45,778 nt of DNA from Candidatus Accumulibacter contiguus (GTDB lineage Bacteria; Pseudomonadota; Gammaproteobacteria; Burkholderiales; Rhodocyclaceae): the NCBI RefSeq assembly GCF_012940005.1, contig NZ_SPMX01000067.1:1-45778 (forward strand), given 5' to 3'. Made by a program: the position numbers and the translations under genes. Below the pieces are notes generated by a model that was not told the origin of the DNA, did no database searches, and saw only the letters and a program-made list of their open reading frames with translations. Shown here in pieces: positions 26,188 through 33,907 of the stretch (its first letter is position 1; each line of letters opens with the position of its first letter).

Positions 26188-27357
26188 TCAGGCTGGGGCG
26201 CGATCCGCCGCTTGGAGCGGCGCACCTGATTTGAGCGCCTGCTCTGCCAGAACCCAATCGTCGGCAGGGGTGCCGTCCTTGAATTGACGCTTCTCGGCAA
26301 AATAATAGGCCGCCTCACGAATGGCTTGCTCAGGCGGGGTCTGCGGCCTGGGCTGATCCACCGTGGCTGCGATCTCAGCCATCTTGACGTCTGCCAAGCC
26401 TTCGACCTCTTGGGCCGGACCTGCTGGCTCTACGGGGTGAGCCCTGGCCTGCCGGTCTGGTGGCTCGGATTCGCTCGTCTGCGCCGGCGACTGAACCACG
26501 CCAGCAGCCTGGAGTGCACCACTGTCCTCGCGGGCTTCCGCACGGGGTATCGGCTCGCTGACGGCGTCTGCCCAGGCAGTGGACGGAGCCGCTGGCAATG
26601 CCTCGACACCCTTATCCACGCTTTCCTGGCGCCGTACCTTCTCGGAGGGTGGCGTCGCCGGCGACGACGCACGCAGCGATTGCAGATGCACTCCCCAGAG
26701 GAAATTGCCGGCAATGAGAAGCGCGATCGCGAGCGGGTCAAACACGAAGATGATGGTCAGGATCACGTACTTGACGGCCTGCTCCATGGAAACATGGAAC
26801 GCCTGCGAAACGAATACGATGGGCCCGGCGTGCGTGTTGATCGTGATCTGCTCCACCTGCATTTTCGGCAACTGCGCGTTGAGTTGCTCCAGGCGCCTGT
26901 TGACCCGGTCGGATTCTGCCCGGAATGCGCTGATCAGCTTCTGACGCCCGCGGACGTTGTTCGCCGGAAGATTGCCGATCTGGGCATCGATCTCCTTCTT
27001 GCGCGCTTCCAGATTTGCCTTCTCCTCCTTGGCTGCGGCCACCAGGATCTGTTGTTGCTTCGTATCCTTGATGGCCCCCTGAAACGCCGCAGAGAGGTAC
27101 CCAAACGCGCCAGCCGAGGTGATCAGCATCAATACCGCGGTCGCCAGGATCATGTAGATCCGGAGCATCACGGGTGCCGTGGTCCACTGCTTGTACAGGA
27201 AGGAAACGGTGACCACCTTGCCGACGTCGAGAGCTGCGGCCAGGGCAATGATCACCGGATTGGAACTGAAGAGGCTGGAGAGGCCAATGATCGAAATCCA
27301 GGTTCCGAGTCCCTCGATCAAGAAAGCCGAGGCAAAGGTCAGGAGTGAGAAGAACAT
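26188..27357 (-). CDS. Coiled-coil membrane protein with C-terminal DUF2934 motif
   Basis: 389 residues. Hydrophobic helices lie at about 5-25, 33-53 and 66-88, then a charged coiled coil (about 95-165, QQQILVAAAKEEKANLEARK onward), a further helix at about 187-213 (YVILTIIFVFDPLAIALLIA), and a Pro/Ala/Glu-rich tail. The last 40 residues (AIREAAYYFAEKRQFKDGTP, then ADDWVLAEQALKS) match the short DUF2934 motif. I do not recognise a function for the whole. It lies upstream of the reverse conflict operon on the same strand with an 87-bp gap, and it is divergent from the caspase gene. It may be a membrane component of the island or an unrelated neighbour. The ATG at 27357 has no strong ribosome-binding site. 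Confidence 0.75.
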   Translation of the reverse strand: MFFSLLTFASAFLIEGLGTWISIIGLSSLFSSNPVIIALAAALDVGKVVTVSFLYKQWTTAPVMLRIYMILATAVLMLITSAGAFGYLSAAFQGAIKDTKQQQILVAAAKEEKANLEARKKEIDAQIGNLPANNVRGRQKLISAFRAESDRVNRRLEQLNAQLPKMQVEQITINTHAGPIVFVSQAFHVSMEQAVKYVILTIIFVFDPLAIALLIAGNFLWGVHLQSLRASSPATPPSEKVRRQESVDKGVEALPAAPSTAWADAVSEPIPRAEAREDSGALQAAGVVQSPAQTSESEPPDRQARAHPVEPAGPAQEVEGLADVKMAEIAATVDQPRPQTPPEQAIREAAYYFAEKRQFKDGTPADDWVLAEQALKSGAPLQAADRAPA

Positions 27358-27497
27358 GTGAAGATCAGGAAATCAGGTACTGCGAAAGGAGTCCGCAACG
27401 AAGCAAAGCGATGCTGTGAACAGGAGAGTTTAATCGTGGAAGACGCTGCTGCAGCACTGGTCTCCCAATTCGGATTGGGCTGAGGTTCCGCCTGTAG

Positions 27498-27527
27498 CCC
27501 GGATCTTACGATGTCCATCAATCCGGG
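27498..27527. repeat. Intergenic stem-loop (CCCGGAT / ATCCGGG)
   Basis: CCCGGAT at 27498-27504 pairs with ATCCGGG at 27521-27527. The context 'GTAGCCCGGAT...ATCCGGG' is a common short palindromic element of betaproteobacterial intergenic regions. It lies in the divergent gap between the DUF2934 membrane gene and the caspase gene. Confidence 0.5.
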
Positions 27528-27624
27528 TGTGGATCTTTCTGGCGGTGAAGAATCGAGACCGTCCTGCGTATCCAGCCCTGCGCGGTGTATGATTTTGCTC
27601 CTGATTGCTGCCGGGGAGTCCGTC

Positions 27625-29037
27625 ATGCCTGCCGTCCTGCCATTTCTGCGTCTGCTGACGGCCGTGCTGGGTCTGCTCGTCTGTAGTCTTGCGGCCGCAG
27701 CGCCGAGCAAGGCGCAGGTCGCTCTGGTGGTCGGCATCGGCGCGTATCAGAATGCGCCACCATTACCGAATCCGCCCAACGACGCCCGCGCGGTGGCTGA
27801 TTCACTGAAAAAGCTCGGTTTCCAGGTCGAACTCGCCGTCGATCCCGACAAGACGCGTCTCGAACAGGCGATCAAGCGCTTCGGCGATCAATTGCAGGGC
27901 GCCAGGGCCGGTCTGTTCTTCTACGCCGGGCATGGCCTGCAGGTCAGCGGCCGCAACTACCTGGTGCCGGCGGATGCCAAGATCGACAATGAACGTTCCT
28001 TGCCTTTTGCTGCCGTCGACGCTGATCTGGTGCTGACGCAGATGGAGACCTCGACTCCGGTCAGTCTGATCTTTCTTGACGCTTGCCGTGACAACCCTTT
28101 TTCACGTTCGCTGGCGCGCAGCATGGGTACCCGTTCGGCCGCGGTCGGACGTGGCCTGGCGCAAATCGCCGCTGGCGAGGGCTCGCTGATCGTTTTTGCC
28201 ACACAGCCGGGCAATGTCGCCGAAGACGGACAGACCGGCCATAGTCCCTTCACCGAAGCGCTGCTCAAGAACCTCGAAGCGCCTGGACTCGAAGTGCGGC
28301 AGATGCTGACCCGCGTGCGCCTGCAGGTGAAGGAAAAGACCAATGGCAAGCAGATTCCCTGGGACCATTCCTCGCTGACACAGGACTACTTTTTCATGGG
28401 GCCGACGACGGTGATCGTGCAGCCGCAGGCGGCGCCGGCGACCGAACCGAAAGCGGCCGCTGTCGACCCGATGGCGGTGCAGCTTTCTCTCTGGGAATCG
28501 GTGCGCACCAGCCAGGACCCGGCAGATTTCGAGGACTACCTCAAACAGTACCCCGACGGTAAATTCGCCGCCATCGCCCGGCGTCGTCTGGCAGCGCTGA
28601 AAACAGCATCACTCAAGGAACGCGAGCCGGTCGCCACGCCGGCGCCGGAGAGTGAGCGGCCGCCGGGCAAGGCGGCGCCGCTGACCGCACCGCCGGCAAT
28701 CACGAGGCCGCCCCCCGAGCAACTCGCGGCGTTCGAGGTGATGATGCAGGGCACCGCCACCAACCTCACCGTCGGCACCAGCGCGCAGGCGCAATTCCAG
28801 TTGCGGCGTAACGGCGAAGGCCTGACTGCAGCGATCCGCGTCTTTCCGCCCTTGTTCGCCACCGGTGTCCTGCAGGGCCAATATCGGGGCGGACAATGCC
28901 TGCTGCAGGGGCGGATGAACGAAGGTTTCATCCTGAAAATGGCCGGAGCCTGTTCGCCCACTGGTTTCTCAGGCCAGTATCAGGCTGAAGCAACGGGTCA
29001 GATCCAGCAAGGCATCTTCCGCTTTCAGTCGAACTGA
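27625..29037 (+). CDS. Exported caspase-like (peptidase C14 p20) protein
   Basis: 470 residues. A signal peptide (MPAVLPFLRLLTAVLGLLVC, ending near Ala-Ala-Ala-Pro) implies action outside the cytoplasm. The p20 domain spans about 30-245 with His103 in FFYAGHGLQ and Cys154 in IFLDACRDNPF, the full caspase-type dyad. Residues around 290-330 hold the unit SQDPADFEDYLKQYPDGKF that often follows such domains; the C-terminal 100 residues form a small beta-rich region of unknown role. The ATG at 27625 is chosen over an upstream frame opening at 27511 because GGGGAG precedes it and the signal peptide begins there. Next to the conflict island it could be a related executioner, but export makes a cytoplasmic partner less likely. 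Confidence 0.88.
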   Translation: MPAVLPFLRLLTAVLGLLVCSLAAAAPSKAQVALVVGIGAYQNAPPLPNPPNDARAVADSLKKLGFQVELAVDPDKTRLEQAIKRFGDQLQGARAGLFFYAGHGLQVSGRNYLVPADAKIDNERSLPFAAVDADLVLTQMETSTPVSLIFLDACRDNPFSRSLARSMGTRSAAVGRGLAQIAAGEGSLIVFATQPGNVAEDGQTGHSPFTEALLKNLEAPGLEVRQMLTRVRLQVKEKTNGKQIPWDHSSLTQDYFFMGPTTVIVQPQAAPATEPKAAAVDPMAVQLSLWESVRTSQDPADFEDYLKQYPDGKFAAIARRRLAALKTASLKEREPVATPAPESERPPGKAAPLTAPPAITRPPPEQLAAFEVMMQGTATNLTVGTSAQAQFQLRRNGEGLTAAIRVFPPLFATGVLQGQYRGGQCLLQGRMNEGFILKMAGACSPTGFSGQYQAEATGQIQQGIFRFQSN

Positions 29038-29087
29038 CCGCGCAGGGAAGTGGCGAGCAGAAGACGGGGGCGCGCATGCGGACAGGG

Positions 29088-29447
29088 CTACGCACTGACC
29101 TGACGGGCAGCCACGGACAAGGGGAGCGGCGACCGCCGGGCAGGCAGCGGCCAGACCGGAACGCGCCCTAGCAGCCGCTGCACCTGAGCGCGCAGGAAGG
29201 CCGGCAAGGGCTGGGCGGCTTTCTCGAAGCGGACCTGACCACTGCCGATGGCTTCCAGCAAGGCCAGGCCGTGGCCGCTAACGAGGTGACTTTCCCCTGG
29301 CCGCAGCAGAATGTCGCCGGCTTCGCCAGCGACCGTCAGCCAGACCACGCCAGCCGTGCAGTGGATGCGCACACCCCGGGCAGACAGCAACCGGATCGGT
29401 GCGTTGTGGGTAAGGCAAAGCTCGCTGTTGTAGAGGTCGATGTCCAT
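29088..29447 (-). CDS. DUF2917-family protein
   Basis: 119 residues starting MDIDLYNSELCLTHNAPIRL and continuing with a small beta-barrel-like pattern (GVRIHCTAGVVWLTVAGEAG, DILLRPGESHLVSGHGLAL), which is the DUF2917 signature (W.T..G...D..L..G...). The C-terminus is a basic, Pro-rich tail. The ATG at 29447 is preferred because AAGGAGA lies 7 bases upstream; the 16-residue longer version looks unconserved. It is divergent from a MocR-type regulator (29590-31014), with a strong inverted repeat between them, so it is probably a target of that regulator. Biochemical function is unknown. Confidence 0.8.
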   Translation of the reverse strand: MDIDLYNSELCLTHNAPIRLLSARGVRIHCTAGVVWLTVAGEAGDILLRPGESHLVSGHGLALLEAIGSGQVRFEKAAQPLPAFLRAQVQRLLGRVPVWPLPARRSPLPLSVAARQVSA

Positions 29448-29505
29448 GGCAGTCTCTCCTTGTGTTGACGAAGAGCAGTGTAGAACGTTCGGCATTCATG
29501 ATACA

Positions 29506-29563
29506 GTTACAAGGAAGCAAAATTGTAACCAGCACAATTGGCAACTTGTCGAATTGTGCTGGT
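29506..29563. promoter_or_regulatory. Nested inverted-repeat operator between DUF2917 and MocR genes
   Basis: ACCAGCACAATT (29528-29539) and AATTGTGCTGGT (29552-29563) form a perfect 12-bp inverted repeat with a 12-bp spacer. GTTACAA (29506-29512) and TTGTAAC (29523-29529) form a second one beside it, and a related AACTGTACTGG follows at about 29577-29587. This cluster fills the space between two divergent starts and is the likely binding region for the MocR protein, covering both promoters. Confidence 0.7.
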
Positions 29564-29589
29564 CATTGTGTGGGACAACTGTACTGGTA

Positions 29590-31014
29590 ATGCCAATGGA
29601 AAACGAGCTTTTGCGTTACGAACGGCTGGCGGAGGATCTGGGGGGAATCATCGTCGCTGGCAACTTGCGGCCGGGCGAACGCCTGCCATCGGTGCGGCGC
29701 CTGTCGCGCGAGCGGCGGCTTTCGGTTTCAACGGTACTGCAGGCGCTGCACCAGCTGGAGGACCGTGGGCTCGTCGAAGCCAGGCCGCAGTCCGGGTACT
29801 TCGTGCGCCATGCGGCAGCGCCGCGCGCCCAACCAAACGCCCGCTCGACCCCTGAGGCGCCGGTGCCGGTCGATGTCAGTCAGCGTCTGATGCGCGTGCT
29901 GCAAACCGGCATGCAGCCAGGCGTCGTGCCGCTCGGGGCCGCACTGCCGGCGTGCACGCTGCTGCCACTGGCAGCGCTGCAGCGACTCTACGGCGGCGTC
30001 TTGCGGCGCCATCCGCGGCTGCTCGAGGGCGGCAGCCACATCAATATGGACGAACCGGCGCTGGTTCGCCAACTGGTACTGTGTTCGGTGGGCTGGGCCG
30101 GACCACTGGCAGCCAGCGAATTCGTGATCACCAATTCCTGCACCGAGGCCCTGGGACTCTGCCTGCGCGCGGTGACCCGGCCCGGCGACACGGTGGCGGT
30201 CGAATCACCGGCTTATCACCTGATGTTGCAACTACTCGAAATTCTGGGACTCAAGGCGCTGGAAATTCCCACCGATCCGCGCACCGGCCTGTCGATCGAA
30301 GCGCTTGATCTGGCCACCCGCGAAAGCCGGGTGGCAGCCTGCCTGCTGGTGCCCAATGCCAGCAACCCGCTCGGCAGCATCATGCCCGACGAGCACAAGC
30401 GCCGGCTGGCCAAGCTGACGGCCGAACGCGGCGTGGCGGTGATTGAAGACGACATCTACGGCGATCTGCATTTCAGCAGCGAGCGCCCGTGGCCGCTCAA
30501 GGCTTTCGACAAGGCCGGCAATGTGATGCTCTGTTCGTCTTTTTCCAAGTGCCTGTCGCCCGCCTTGCGGATCGGTTTCGTGGCCGCCGGCCGCTACCGG
30601 GCGCAAGTCGCCCTGCACAAGACGATCACCAGCGGCGGCACCAATCCGGTCACCCAGCAGGTCCTCGCGGAGTACCTCGAATCGGGTGCCTACGCGCGCC
30701 ACATGCGCGGGCTGCGGCGCACCTACGAGCGCCAGGTCGACGCCATGCGCGCGTCGGTGGCCCGGCACTTCCCCGCCGCCACGCGCATCACCGAACCACA
30801 GGGCGGCTTCGTATTATGGGTCGAACTGCCCGAAGGGGTGGACACCACAGCGCTCTACGACCGCGCCATCGCAGCCGGCGTTGCTTATGTCCCGGGCGAA
30901 CTCTTTTCGGCCAGCGGCATGTACCGAAACTGTCTGCGGCTCAACTGCGGCAACCCGCACACGCCCGAGGTCGAGGACGCCGTGCGGCGACTCGGCGGCT
31001 TGATGGCGGGCTGA
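29590..31014 (+). CDS. MocR-type (GntR-aminotransferase) transcriptional regulator
   Basis: 474 residues. Residues 1-75 form a GntR winged helix (YERLAEDLGGIIVAGNLRPG, then RLPSVRRLSRERRLSVST). From about 100 it is a class I aminotransferase fold: VITNSCTEALGLCLRAVTRP, VAACLLVPNASNPLGSIMP, VAVIEDDIYGDLHF (Asp-Tyr region), and SSFSKCLSPALRIGF with the PLP-binding Lys. MocR proteins use PLP or its adducts as a signal instead of catalysing. Starts at 29590 and 29596 (MPMENE or MENE) are both possible; both follow a weak ribosome-binding site. It is divergent from the DUF2917 gene and probably autoregulated at 29506-29563. The metabolite sensed is not evident. Confidence 0.92.
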   Translation: MPMENELLRYERLAEDLGGIIVAGNLRPGERLPSVRRLSRERRLSVSTVLQALHQLEDRGLVEARPQSGYFVRHAAAPRAQPNARSTPEAPVPVDVSQRLMRVLQTGMQPGVVPLGAALPACTLLPLAALQRLYGGVLRRHPRLLEGGSHINMDEPALVRQLVLCSVGWAGPLAASEFVITNSCTEALGLCLRAVTRPGDTVAVESPAYHLMLQLLEILGLKALEIPTDPRTGLSIEALDLATRESRVAACLLVPNASNPLGSIMPDEHKRRLAKLTAERGVAVIEDDIYGDLHFSSERPWPLKAFDKAGNVMLCSSFSKCLSPALRIGFVAAGRYRAQVALHKTITSGGTNPVTQQVLAEYLESGAYARHMRGLRRTYERQVDAMRASVARHFPAATRITEPQGGFVLWVELPEGVDTTALYDRAIAAGVAYVPGELFSASGMYRNCLRLNCGNPHTPEVEDAVRRLGGLMAG

Positions 31015-31119
31015 CTTTCGGCAGCGACACACGGCTATTCAAGCCCTGCGGCGTTTCCTGTGTTCCTGCCTCCACTCGGCGGGATGCTCTCCAGGAGCTG
31101 GCAGATCGATCCGGACCAG

Positions 31120-32391
31120 CTATTCCCCGGTACGGATGTCGATGACGCTCAAATCCTCGTCGGCAGGCTGGACCCTGGGAATCGGCAGGCCTTCGAAGTA
31201 CAACTGAATCTCGCGTTCGCGGCGCGTCTTCAGACCAGCATGCTCCATGCCGTTGGCTTTGATCCAGCGCCGCAACTGGAACGGCACACGCTCATGCTCG
31301 CCAGCATTGACCGCTTTCAGCAAGGTCGATTTCTGCAACTTGCTCGCGCCGACGTTGTAGGTGAAATCACAAAGCGCTGCGTACTGCCCGTCGCTGAGCG
31401 CCGTCGTAACCATGCCCATCACCGCCAGTTGTGCCCGCCGCAGATCCTGGACCAGCAGCGATTCACCTCGCGGCTCGCCGAGGCCACGCCGGAACTCGGG
31501 AGGTTCTTTGCCATCGCAGGGGGCCTTCTTGACCAGGTGGCCGTAAGCGATGCTGCAGTAGCGTGCGGCATCGTTATACAGGCGCGGCACGAAGCCCTCC
31601 GACACCTTGGTCAGGCGGATGCCCTTGTCGTAAACCGCGCGCGGCCGAATGCCCTTGGGCAGGCTCACTTCGTCTTCCAGCAGGATCCCCGGCGTGAGCT
31701 TGTCTTCGAACTCAGTGGGCGCGCCAGGTGTGCTCGCCGCGTCGCAGGGACCACTGCTCGCGCACACCATTCCGTACGCCATGCCGCCGAGCAGCGGCGC
31801 GGCACGCGGTAGCGCTGCGAAACTCTTCGCCGCCAGTTGCCTGAGCTGGCTGCGGCTGGCAGCGGAAAGGCGCGCGAACGGTTCCTGCATCGCGCCCTGC
31901 TCGTCACGTTCGCCGGTCCCGTTCTGGTAGAAGTCCAGTGGCTCCTTGCTGAGGAAAGCCGTCACCAGCGTTACGCCGTAAGGCGGGGTGGCCTTCAGAT
32001 CGAACTTCATCTGCGCGGTCGGAATCGTGAATGGCCCGGCGGCAACGCGGTTGTCGGGGTGATGCTGGTTGGGAAAGAGCACGGTCGGCAGGTCATCGGG
32101 GCCGACGCTGAGCACATTGAGGTAACCCTCGCGCGGAATATCGACGGTAAACACCAGCGGTTCGCCCTCGCGATGAAAGGTCTTGTTCAGTTGCACCGAC
32201 AGGCCGCCGGCAAGTGTGGCGGCATCCTCGGTGACTCTCCGGAAAGACTGGCGGCTGGCTGCAGGCGCCAGCGCAGCGGCGGCGGTGCTCTGTGGCGGCG
32301 GAACGTTCTGCCCGAACGCCGCCCCGATGCCCAGAGTCAGTGACCCGAGGATCGACCAGACCATCGCCCGGTCAGTGACACTGCTTCTCAT
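31120..32391 (-). CDS. Exported DUF4384-lysozyme (GH24) fusion
   Basis: 423 residues. A signal peptide starts at MRSSVTDRAMVWSILGSLTL and ends near AAFGQ. Residues about 65-150 match DUF4384 (VQLNKTFHREGEPLVFTVDI, GYLNVLSVGPDDLPTVLFPN), a beta-sandwich domain often attached to or encoded near caspase-like proteins. Residues about 255-415 match T4-type lysozyme (GH24): the catalytic Glu265 in KVSEGFVPRLYND, YCSIAYGHL, CDFTYNVGASKLQKSTLLKA and LKTRREREIQLY. It should cleave peptidoglycan in the periplasm. The ATG at 32391 has GGGGAGAG upstream and begins the signal peptide. The combination of DUF4384 and lysozyme is unusual, and an exported caspase lies 2 kb away (27625-29037). Confidence 0.85.
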   Translation of the reverse strand: MRSSVTDRAMVWSILGSLTLGIGAAFGQNVPPPQSTAAAALAPAASRQSFRRVTEDAATLAGGLSVQLNKTFHREGEPLVFTVDIPREGYLNVLSVGPDDLPTVLFPNQHHPDNRVAAGPFTIPTAQMKFDLKATPPYGVTLVTAFLSKEPLDFYQNGTGERDEQGAMQEPFARLSAASRSQLRQLAAKSFAALPRAAPLLGGMAYGMVCASSGPCDAASTPGAPTEFEDKLTPGILLEDEVSLPKGIRPRAVYDKGIRLTKVSEGFVPRLYNDAARYCSIAYGHLVKKAPCDGKEPPEFRRGLGEPRGESLLVQDLRRAQLAVMGMVTTALSDGQYAALCDFTYNVGASKLQKSTLLKAVNAGEHERVPFQLRRWIKANGMEHAGLKTRREREIQLYFEGLPIPRVQPADEDLSVIDIRTGE

Positions 32392-32576
32392 GATGCTCTC
32401 CCCTTCCAAGCCGCAAGCCGTTCGGACACTCCGGCGCAAATGGCTATGGTATCAGTGTGCAACGCATCCGGCGCGATTTCAGCCTGTACCACCTCGTTCC
32501 GGGCGGCGTGGAGGCGGGCGGCGCACACGGGCGGGCGAGCGCAATCCCAGCCAATGGCCAGTGATTGTTGCCTATT

Positions 32577-32595
32577 ATCGACAACGATTCGCATT
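32577..32595. promoter_or_regulatory. Fur-like box upstream of the iron-binding protein gene
   Basis: Read on the minus strand, the 19 bp are AATGCGAATCGTTGTCGAT, close to the Fur consensus form AATGAnAATnATTnTCATT. It lies about 75 bp before the start of a predicted iron-binding protein, where a Fur repressor would act. The match is imperfect. Confidence 0.45.
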
Positions 32596-32668
32596 TACAA
32601 ACAGCAAGACAGCGGCTATCATGCGGCCGACGAAACCAAACCGCATTGATCTGCCTGGAGCCATAGCC

Positions 32669-33694
32669 ATGAACTTTTCCCTTTCCCGTACGCTGATCAG
32701 CCTGCTGCTCGCCGCTGCACCCCTTGTGAGTGCGCAGGCTCAGGAGAAGGTGCTGAACCTGTACTCGGCCCGCCATTACCAGACCGATGAAGCCCTGTAC
32801 AACGGCTTCACACAGCAGACCGGAATCACCATCAAGCGTATCGAGGGCAAGGAAGACGAGTTGCTCGAACGGATCCGCAACGAGGGCGCCAACAGTCCAG
32901 CGGATGTCCTGTTGACGGTCGATGCCGCGCGTCTGGCGGCAGCACACGAGATGGGATTGTTTGCACCGTTGCGGTCGCCGCTGCTGGAGGCCCGCATTCC
33001 CGCGCATTTGCGCACGGGTGACTGGTTCTCGTTTTCCATCCGCGCGCGCGTCATCATCTACGCCAAAGGTGCCGTGAAGCCCGAGGAGTTGCAGACTTAC
33101 AGCGATCTTGCCAATCCTCGACTGAAGGGCAAGGTCTGCTCCCGCTCGGGTTCCCACCCCTACAACCTGTCGCTGATGGCCTCGATCATTGCCCATCAGG
33201 GGGAGGCGAAAGCCGAGGAGTGGGCAAGAGGGGTGGTTGCCAACTTCGCCCGCCCGCCCAAAGGTGGCGATACCGATCAAATCCGGGCGGTGGCTGCCGG
33301 CGAGTGCGCTGTAGCCCTCTCCAACACCTACTATCTGGCGCGCCTGATGCGTTCGGACAAGCCCGAGGATCGCCAGACGATGGAGAGGATCGTTATCGTC
33401 TGGCCTGACCAGAAGGACAGCGGTGCCCATATCAATGTTTCCGGTGGTGGCGTCCTGAAAAACGCCCCACACCGGGAGGCAGCGGTCAAGTTCCTGGAGT
33501 ACCTGGCCAGTGACGGAGCACAACGCTATTTTGCCGACGGCAACAATGAATGGCCGGTGGTAGCAGGCGTCAAGGTGAGCAACCCGGCACTGGAAGCCCT
33601 CGGAAAGTTCAAGGCCGATACCTTGCCGGTCGGATCGCTGGCGATGTATCGCGCCAAGGCACAAATGATTTTCGACCGCGCCGGCTACCGCTGA
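32669..33694 (+). CDS. Periplasmic Fe3+ ABC transporter substrate-binding protein (FbpA/FutA type)
   Basis: 341 residues. A signal peptide (MNFSLSRTLISLLLAAAPLV, cleaved near AQA) precedes a type II periplasmic binding fold: VLNLYSARHYQTDEALYNGF, PADVLLTVDAARLAAAHEMG, SIRARVIIYAKG, GKVCSRSGSHPYNLSLMASI, and CAVALSNTYYLARL with the paired Tyr residues used for ferric iron. The ATG at 32669 has GGAG 8 bases upstream. No permease or ATPase genes are adjacent, so the transporter partners must be elsewhere. A Fur-like box sits in its promoter region, which fits iron regulation. Confidence 0.92.
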   Translation: MNFSLSRTLISLLLAAAPLVSAQAQEKVLNLYSARHYQTDEALYNGFTQQTGITIKRIEGKEDELLERIRNEGANSPADVLLTVDAARLAAAHEMGLFAPLRSPLLEARIPAHLRTGDWFSFSIRARVIIYAKGAVKPEELQTYSDLANPRLKGKVCSRSGSHPYNLSLMASIIAHQGEAKAEEWARGVVANFARPPKGGDTDQIRAVAAGECAVALSNTYYLARLMRSDKPEDRQTMERIVIVWPDQKDSGAHINVSGGGVLKNAPHREAAVKFLEYLASDGAQRYFADGNNEWPVVAGVKVSNPALEALGKFKADTLPVGSLAMYRAKAQMIFDRAGYR

Positions 33695-33809
33695 CCGATC
33701 CGGTCAGCGGATCCTGCGAACCTCCTGGCCGCTGGCCATGTTCAGCGCGCGTGCGGAATCGGCCCGCTCCGCACCGTGCGTTACTATGAAAGTCGCGAGC
33801 GACTCTCGA

Positions 33810-33905
33810 ATCTCCCCTCCCCCCTCGCGGGGGAGGGGTTGGGGGGAGAGGGGAAACGGTCATGACTTTCATCATCGGGGGTGTCTTGCAAAGTCATGAC
33901 CGTTT
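33810..33905 (+). repeat. Palindromic dispersed repeat, copy A
   Basis: Two linked parts lie between convergent genes. A GC-rich hairpin (CCCCTCCCCC at 33814-33823 against GGGGGAGGGG at 33829-33838) is followed by a perfect 16-bp inverted repeat, AAACGGTCATGACTTT at 33854-33869 against AAAGTCATGACCGTTT at 33890-33905. The second part recurs in inverse orientation at 1241-1290, and the first part recurs at 45430-45454. It may also work as a transcription barrier. Confidence 0.8.
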
Positions 33906-33907
33906 GG

